Assembly: GCF_030538595.1 (NCBI RefSeq)
Contig: NZ_JAUNTS010000013.1
Span: forward strand, 1 to 64,000
Origin: Kocuria sp.
Lineage (GTDB): Bacteria; Actinomycetota; Actinomycetes; Actinomycetales; Micrococcaceae
Reading direction: 5' to 3'
Length of the DNA: 64,000 bases
The notes under the pieces were generated by a model, which saw nothing but the letters and a program-made list of their open reading frames with translations, was not told the DNA's origin and ran no database searches. Shown here piece by piece: positions 59,879 to 64,000 of the stretch. Positions within the stretch are counted from its first letter, which is position 1; each line of letters opens with the position of its first letter. The position numbers and the translations under genes are program-made.

Positions 59879-61017
59879 CGTTTCCTTCTCCTACGCCTAC
59901 GTTTCTTAGACCCCTGCCCATGCACAGAGGTAGGGACGTGATTCTCATGTGGTGAAGATTGGTCAGACGGCTCAGCCCCAGAGGGGGCGCGCCTCCCGGC
60001 CCGTTCCGGCCCTTCCAGACCCTGCCCGGCCCGACCAGACCAGACCCGACCCGGCATATCCAGCTCCGTCACCCTCTTCGATCTAGATCCGATCTGGATC
60101 CGATCTAGATCAGGATTTGGTTTATCAATCTGTGACATTGCCTTCGATGGGTCAGGGTCCGGGACCACATCCTGATGCGCCACGGTGTGCTCAACCGCCG
60201 TCGCGGGAGCACTGTCCGTCACTGCATCCGGCGTGGTGCCGTAGGCCTGCCCAGAGGCAACCGGCGCAGCGGGGTCCGGGACCGATACCTCGGTGCCGTA
60301 GGCCCGCTGCTGCGCGTCGTCCATGATCTTGATCTTGTGGGCACGAGTCGATGGCTCCACATGCACGTCGAGATGCTTCTCGATCAGCGCGGACGTGCCC
60401 TTCGAGTAGAACGGCTCCACTGGTGGTGCCAACAAGTGGCGCTTCCAGGAATCACGGGCATCCCCGCGTTCCTCGTTGCACTTCTTGCAACACACCACCA
60501 AACCATCGACCGTGGCCGGTCCATCCTGGCGACCATCCAAGTGGTCATAGGTGCCGCCACGATCAGACCGCCGATCCGACCAGTACACGATGCGGTTACA
60601 CCAACGGCACTGGTCCCCGTCACGACGACGCACGGCCATCGTGATCTGAGGCTCCCGTGTGTCATTGCGATGCTGATTGTCCGCAGCGATCTCCTCCGCA
60701 GAGCGCATGTGGAACAGCTTTTTGTCCTGAATCAACAGGATCGCCTGCGCACCATCCTCCAACTCCGCCAACGTCCCCCACCCGGCACGAACAGCCAAAG
60801 CCCACAACTCACGCCACCACGGAACACCGCAGGCAGCCTGCTGAAACTTTGAGCGCCGAAGCACGTAATCCCCGCGGTGCTGCGCTACAAACGTCATCGC
60901 CCGGGTCATGACTCCGAACAACTCCATGGCACGGCCCTCGGGAACGTCGTCCCAATCCAAGGGAGCCAGCACAACCTCGTGCATGCCGGCCTCATCACCC
61001 ATCCGCACCCACGCCAT
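59875..61017 (-). CDS. HNH-containing replication-region protein
   Basis: A 380-residue protein. Residues 1-115 look like a winged-helix replication-initiator type domain (HEVVLAPLDWDDVPEGRAMELF, PWWRELWALAVRAGWGTL). An HNH/zinc domain follows at about 130-195 (CRWCNRIVYWS, GTYDHLDGRQDG, VVCCKKCNEERGDARDS). The last 150 residues are Pro/Ala/Gly/Arg-rich and end in a run of arginines and lysines. Three iterons lie in the gene at 60079-60111. Overlaps the resolvase gene by four bases. A lambda O-like origin protein is one possibility (inference). Confidence 0.65.
   Translation of the reverse strand: MAWVRMGDEAGMHEVVLAPLDWDDVPEGRAMELFGVMTRAMTFVAQHRGDYVLRRSKFQQAACGVPWWRELWALAVRAGWGTLAELEDGAQAILLIQDKKLFHMRSAEEIAADNQHRNDTREPQITMAVRRRDGDQCRWCNRIVYWSDRRSDRGGTYDHLDGRQDGPATVDGLVVCCKKCNEERGDARDSWKRHLLAPPVEPFYSKGTSALIEKHLDVHVEPSTRAHKIKIMDDAQQRAYGTEVSVPDPAAPVASGQAYGTTPDAVTDSAPATAVEHTVAHQDVVPDPDPSKAMSQIDKPNPDLDRIQIGSRSKRVTELDMPGRVWSGRAGQGLEGPERAGRRAPSGAEPSDQSSPHENHVPTSVHGQGSKKRRRRRRKR
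60079..60111. other. Three 11-bp iterons (possible phage replication origin)
   Basis: CGATCTAGATC, CGATCTGGATC and CGATCTAGATC stand head to tail without spacing, two of them containing the perfect palindrome GATCTAGATC. They lie inside the replication-region gene, as lambda's iterons lie inside O. They could bind the protein encoded around them. The coding sequence does not require such regularity. Confidence 0.55.
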
Positions 61018-61142
61018 CAGCGATCACCACCGTTACCGGGACCCTGCGGACTCGCACAAGGCGACGGGGTCAACCGGCCGGGCACCCGCTCAACGCCGAA
61101 CCGGCGGAACAGGCTAGGTGAAACACCTGGGAGTGGTGGCAT
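61017..61142 (-). CDS. Small 41-residue gene, coupled to the replication-region gene
   Basis: A short open frame (starting MPPLPGVSPSLFRRFG, ending PGNGGDR) too short for most gene callers. GAGGAG lies nine bases before its ATG at 61142, the best ribosome binding site in this gap. Its stop shares a base with the next start (TGATG), as other pairs in this operon do. It is Pro/Gly/Arg-rich with no domain. It could be a leader peptide that couples translation. It accounts for about half of the 233-base gap. Confidence 0.55.
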   Translation of the reverse strand: MPPLPGVSPSLFRRFGVERVPGRLTPSPCASPQGPGNGGDR

Positions 61143-61250
61143 AACAGTGAACTCCTCAAACGAAAACGAAACGGGGAAGGACAAGACAGGTCAAAACAAT
61201 CGACGGCGGACCACGCGGCCCGGCAGCGCGGTGTGGGTTTGGTGGTGGCA

Positions 61251-61487
61251 TCAGGTGGGGTCCTCACTGGTGTCGGTGATTTCGATGGTGATGCGGTCAC
61301 TCACCCTGTACTGCCAGTCGCCTGGGTAGAGCCTGGCTCTGCGGTAGGACCACCTGGTGAGGTGCTTGTGGCGTAGCTTGGCGCGTATCGCCTTCTCAAT
61401 GTCTTCCGCTGTGCGGGTTGCCAGCGCAAGTTCTTTCGCCTTGACTGCCTCCGGGCAGGTGGTGTCGGGGATCTGGATGGTTTCCAT
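61251..61487 (-). CDS. Small hypothetical phage protein
   Basis: A 78-residue basic protein ([53 protein letters not shown]). No known domain. Its ATG shares one base with the ssb stop (TGATG), so it is translated with ssb. Confidence 0.7.
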   Translation of the reverse strand: METIQIPDTTCPEAVKAKELALATRTAEDIEKAIRAKLRHKHLTRWSYRRARLYPGDWQYRVSDRITIEITDTSEDPT

Positions 61488-61999
61488 CAGAAAGCCGGTT
61501 CATCCGCGCCGACACTGGAACCACCTTGGGGTTGGTCCCAGGACTGGGCCTGAGCCCCAGCGGAGGCACCGGTCTGACCCCACGGGTCAGAGTGGCCACC
61601 CTGATACGACTGACCACCCTGCTGACCCTGCCCGCGGGCGTTCCGTGTCACCTTCGCCGTGGCGAACCGCAGAGACGGACCCACCTCATCCACCTGCAGC
61701 TCGAACACCGTCCGGCGCTCGCCTTCTTTGGTGTCGAAGGATCGGGATTCGAGTCGGCCGTGGGCGATGACGCGGGTTCCTTTGGTGAGGGATTCGGCTA
61801 CGTTTTCGGCTGCTTCGCGCCAGATGGTGCAGCGGATGAACAGGGTGTTGCCGTCTACGTACTGCTGTGTCTGGCGGTCGTACTGCCGCGGGGTGGAGGC
61901 GATGGTGAAGTTGGCGACTGCTGCACCCGACGGCGTGAACCGGAGTTCTGCGTCAGAGGTGAGGTTGCCGATGATCGTGACGATTGTTTCTCCGGCCAT
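61487..61999 (-). CDS. ssb: Single-stranded DNA-binding protein
   Basis: A 170-residue SSB. The OB fold covers residues 1 to about 110 ([75 protein letters not shown]). A Gly/Gln-rich linker follows, and the acidic tip DEPAF binds partner proteins. The ATG at 61999 is chosen because AAAGGAGA lies upstream; a longer frame overlaps nrdH. Confidence 0.93.
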   Translation of the reverse strand: MAGETIVTIIGNLTSDAELRFTPSGAAVANFTIASTPRQYDRQTQQYVDGNTLFIRCTIWREAAENVAESLTKGTRVIAHGRLESRSFDTKEGERRTVFELQVDEVGPSLRFATAKVTRNARGQGQQGGQSYQGGHSDPWGQTGASAGAQAQSWDQPQGGSSVGADEPAF

Positions 62000-62262
62000 T
62001 ACGCCGCTCTCCTTTCGGTGGTGATGTGTTCTGCCAGGAGGTCCGGGCGGTACCCGGACCAGTGGACGTCGTTGCCGGGCCCGTGGGACACCACGACCAC
62101 AGGGGACTCTTGATAGCCCAGGGCCTTGACCGCTTCCAGGTCCGCCGGTGACTGAGTGACGTCCACCGTGGTGGGCTGCACACGGTGCTTTTTGAGCCAC
62201 CGTGTGGTGGCTCGGCACGGCTGGCACCCTGGTTGGGTGTAGACGGTGACGTGCTGACTCAC
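61999..62262 (-). CDS. NrdH-like glutaredoxin
   Basis: An 87-residue redoxin with the CQPC active site ([19 protein letters not shown]), [11 protein letters not shown] in place of the usual TAPVV strand and SGYRPDLL at the end. It reduces ribonucleotide reductase in many phages and bacteria. GTG start overlaps the upstream stop. No nrdE/F is visible, so it probably serves the host enzyme or a gene beyond the window. Confidence 0.88.
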   Translation of the reverse strand: MSQHVTVYTQPGCQPCRATTRWLKKHRVQPTTVDVTQSPADLEAVKALGYQESPVVVVSHGPGNDVHWSGYRPDLLAEHITTERRAA

Positions 62263-62597
62263 GCAGCATCACCACCAGCAGGGCCCTCGGGCGCGTACAT
62301 GGTCTCGGTGTGCACGATCACGGCGGCGTCTGGGTCCACCGTGACCTTCCACTCCGGCCCCACCACCCGGGCATCCCGGCGTGCACGCAGGTGGATCACC
62401 AGCTGCCCCGGCCGGGCTGTGAGGTCATCCTGGGTTGCTGGGCGGATCTGCAGCAGGAAACCCCTGGATTTCACCAGCTCGTGGTGCTGCACCGTCACCA
62501 GGCGGCCATGCTGGGCTGTGGTGAGGTCCTGCGCCCGGAAGACGCGCTGCTGCCCAGAGCGGGCAGACCGCTCCTGAAACCTATGCCGGCGGGCCAT
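62259..62597 (-). CDS. Hypothetical phage protein
   Basis: A 112-residue basic protein ([60 protein letters not shown]). Mostly beta-rich, no domain recognised. The ATG at 62597 with GGAGG seven bases upstream is preferred over GTG 62600. Overlaps neighbours. Confidence 0.65.
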   Translation of the reverse strand: MARRHRFQERSARSGQQRVFRAQDLTTAQHGRLVTVQHHELVKSRGFLLQIRPATQDDLTARPGQLVIHLRARRDARVVGPEWKVTVDPDAAVIVHTETMYAPEGPAGGDAA

Positions 62598-63352
62598 CAC
62601 GCGGCCTCCGTCTTCTCCGGCACCGGGTGAGCCGCCTTCACATCAGCCAGAGTGTCCATGAGCTGGGCGTAGCGGGCGCGGTCGGCCGCCTGCGCCTCCT
62701 CAGTCCAGGTGGCATGCGAGTGCACGGACATGGACCCCGCGGCGCGGTCCTCGAAGGTGAGCACGCGGGTTCCTTGGGCTGTGAGGCGCACCGTAGGGTT
62801 GAGCCCCAGCGCATCCGCCGTGGCCCTGAACGCGGCCGTGGCGCTCATTCCGACCTCTGCCGGTTGCTGGCCTGGCTGCACACCCTGGGCCTTGCCCATC
62901 AGCCCACGGATGGAATCCCAGATCCCCGGGACGTGGTCGTGGAAACGGCCGGCGTCCACACCAGAGACACGCACCACCCGGCCACCAAACAGCGAACCGG
63001 CCTCGGAGACCGTGAGCCGTGATTCCGAGGTTGAGGCGTCACCGATCTTGCCTTGACGCACCTCAAACTCGATCTCGAACTCTTCCTCCTTGGAGGACTT
63101 GAAAGCGTTGACGAGGTGCTGCATGTCGTCGCGGTGTACGGCCATCGAGGACAACTCGCCGCTGGTGCTGCTGACCAGGTCCACCACGGACACCAGCTGT
63201 GTGGTGTACCACCCGGTGAGGATCAGCTGCCCGTCACCCGTGGTGTGCAGGTGAACACAGGACGCTTCCACGCTGTCCTTTACGGCCTTCGTGTGGGGGA
63301 GCACTGCACGCACCCCCTGAATAAAGGCGATCTTCTCGACAAGGGCTTTCAT
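62597..63352 (-). CDS. Putative sliding-clamp-like early protein
   Basis: A 251-residue protein. The first half (VEKIAFIQGVRAVLPHTKA, VHLHTTGDGQLILTGWYTT, SSMAVHRDDMQHLVNAFKS) has the rhythm of a beta-clamp domain, and later parts (SRLTVSEAGSLFGGRVVRVSG, TVRLTAQGTRVLTFEDRA) could be more clamp-like strands. The similarity is weak and by eye only; it may be another early DNA-metabolism protein. The position beside ssb fits replication. Confidence 0.5.
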   Translation of the reverse strand: MKALVEKIAFIQGVRAVLPHTKAVKDSVEASCVHLHTTGDGQLILTGWYTTQLVSVVDLVSSTSGELSSMAVHRDDMQHLVNAFKSSKEEEFEIEFEVRQGKIGDASTSESRLTVSEAGSLFGGRVVRVSGVDAGRFHDHVPGIWDSIRGLMGKAQGVQPGQQPAEVGMSATAAFRATADALGLNPTVRLTAQGTRVLTFEDRAAGSMSVHSHATWTEEAQAADRARYAQLMDTLADVKAAHPVPEKTEAA

Positions 63353-63549
63353 GGTCTTTCCTCCTGTGCATCTGGGTTGTCCATCACGGTCAGTTTTTGG
63401 ATCTGCCCACCGAAACCGCAGATCGCCCTCACACGGGCGTCAGGCGAGAAACCATCACCGATCTGCTTGGCCGCCCACTGGTGCAGATCCGCGAGCGCGA
63501 ATCCTTGTTTCTTGTCTGTGGCTTCGGTGGTGACTTTGGGATTAGTCAC
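63349..63549 (-). CDS. Small hypothetical phage protein
   Basis: A 66-residue protein (ALADLHQWAAKQIGDGFSP, IQKLTVMDNPDAQEERP). No domain. Four-base overlaps with both neighbours mark it as part of the early operon. Confidence 0.65.
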   Translation of the reverse strand: MTNPKVTTEATDKKQGFALADLHQWAAKQIGDGFSPDARVRAICGFGGQIQKLTVMDNPDAQEERP

Positions 63550-63839
63550 TGGTCGCCACCTCCAAGGGCGGCTTCCAAGGCGGCGCGGGCGAGTGCTGGT
63601 GCGTCCGAGAGGTATGACGCGGACCGGTCCAACAGTGCGTCCACAGATTCAGCGGCCCGCTCCACCATTTCGTCGGTGATGGCGGGGGATTCCTGTTCAG
63701 CTTGTAGGCGTTCGATCTCAGTGAGCGCGCCGCCGAGTAGGACAATTCCTTTGTCTATGTGGCGCATCATCTGTCTGCCGTAGACGGGGTCGCTGACCCA
63801 GCGTTTAGCGTTCTCGTGTTTCTCGGGTGTCCAGGTCAT
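63546..63839 (-). CDS. Small hypothetical phage protein
   Basis: A 97-residue helical protein ([57 protein letters not shown]). No domain recognised. Overlaps both neighbours by four bases. Confidence 0.65.
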   Translation of the reverse strand: MTWTPEKHENAKRWVSDPVYGRQMMRHIDKGIVLLGGALTEIERLQAEQESPAITDEMVERAAESVDALLDRSASYLSDAPALARAALEAALGGGDQ

Positions 63840-64000
63840 GACCGGACCCCCACGCGCTCGTATGTAGCTTCGAAGATTTCGCGCTTGCAGGGGTAGAACT
63901 CGCCTTGGGCGCCCTTGATGATGTAGTCCCCTGGGTTGGCCTTCATGGCCCCTTCGAGGGTTGGGATGTCGATCCAGTACGCAACGTCGGTATGATCGCT
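63836..64000 (-). CDS. Conserved small phage protein (5' part outside window)
   Basis: The last 54 codons are visible. They end with [31 protein letters not shown] and [13 protein letters not shown], a C-terminal block widespread in phage proteins of unknown function. The stop overlaps the next start by four bases (ATGA). Confidence 0.75.
   Translation of the reverse strand, partial: SDHTDVAYWIDIPTLEGAMKANPGDYIIKGAQGEFYPCKREIFEATYERVGVRS

Larger units (their letters stand above)
26245..64000. mobile_element. Prophage of siphovirus type (left part; right end outside window)
   Basis: A tyrosine integrase starts 86 bases after the tRNA-Ser 3' end. It is followed by a full set of lysis, tail, head and packaging genes and then early genes, all on the - strand. 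The module order read from the right (early, TerS, TerL, portal, capsid, connectors, tail tube, chaperones, tape measure, fibres, lysis) is that of long-tailed phages. The left junction is placed after the tRNA, but the attB core probably lies inside its 3' end. The second core copy was not seen, so the element runs past 64 kb. At least 37.7 kb is visible. Confidence 0.93.

Noticed and set aside
61070-61300. 76-codon - strand frame in the gap before the replication-region gene
   Set aside because: No ribosome binding site and it overlaps the end of the 61251-61487 gene; the 61017-61142 frame has the better signals.

Overview
The window comes from a high-GC Gram-positive (actinobacterial) chromosome, most likely Micrococcales/Micrococcaceae-like. 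This rests on the b558-type sdhCAB operon, the purS-purQ-purL order, the dnaX-recR-lysC neighbourhood, frequent GTG starts and the actinobacterial style of the proteins. I cannot name the genus from sequence alone. Bases 1 to about 26.2 kb are chromosomal. From about 26.25 kb to the right edge the window is a siphovirus-type prophage inserted beside a tRNA-Ser(GGA) gene.

Chromosomal part, left to right: a long palindrome; an AGCS Na+/alanine-type symporter; a photolyase; an unusual sdhC-sdhB pair with no sdhA between them; a polytopic GT39-like glycosyltransferase; a small LuxR-HTH protein divergent from a DASS (SLC13-type) carboxylate transporter; a complete sdhCAB operon whose SdhA has a low-complexity N-terminal extension; a GNAT acetyltransferase; purSQL; two decayed genes (a FemAB-family gene stopped by one nonsense codon, and an aminoglycoside-phosphotransferase-like gene with an internal deletion); a conserved protein often labelled 3-methyladenine DNA glycosylase; lysC; recR; dnaX with a very long low-complexity tail; SRP RNA; and a capsule-type glycosyltransferase just before the tRNA.

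Prophage part: the tyrosine integrase and an MmpS-like membrane-anchored protein lie on the + strand next to the tRNA, which suggests expression in the lysogen. Everything else is on the - strand and reads right to left. The order is early genes (a small clamp-like protein, NrdH, SSB, an HNH/replication-like protein carrying iterons, a RusA-like resolvase, a zinc-finger/HTH protein, HNH), then packaging (TerS, TerL, portal, MuF-like protein), head (P-loop kinase-scaffold fusion, decoration protein, major capsid protein), connectors, tail tube, frameshifted tail chaperones, tape measure, minor tail proteins, receptor-binding proteins, and lysis (CHAP+GH25 endolysin, holin). Most neighbours overlap by 1-8 nt (ATGA, GTGA or TGATG junctions), so the late region looks like a few long operons. 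Integrity seems good, with no broken phage gene seen. The far end (repressor, attR) is beyond 64 kb.

Most interesting points: a single phage reading frame that joins a P-loop kinase to the capsid scaffold with a strong internal start; a tail protein joining a Spherulin4/GH135-like glycosidase domain to a beta-helix, followed by other putative glycan-binding proteins; GATCTRGATC iterons inside a replication-region gene; a small translationally coupled gene at 61017-61142; a canonical GGGAAAA -1 frameshift site; and the sdhCB pair without sdhA.
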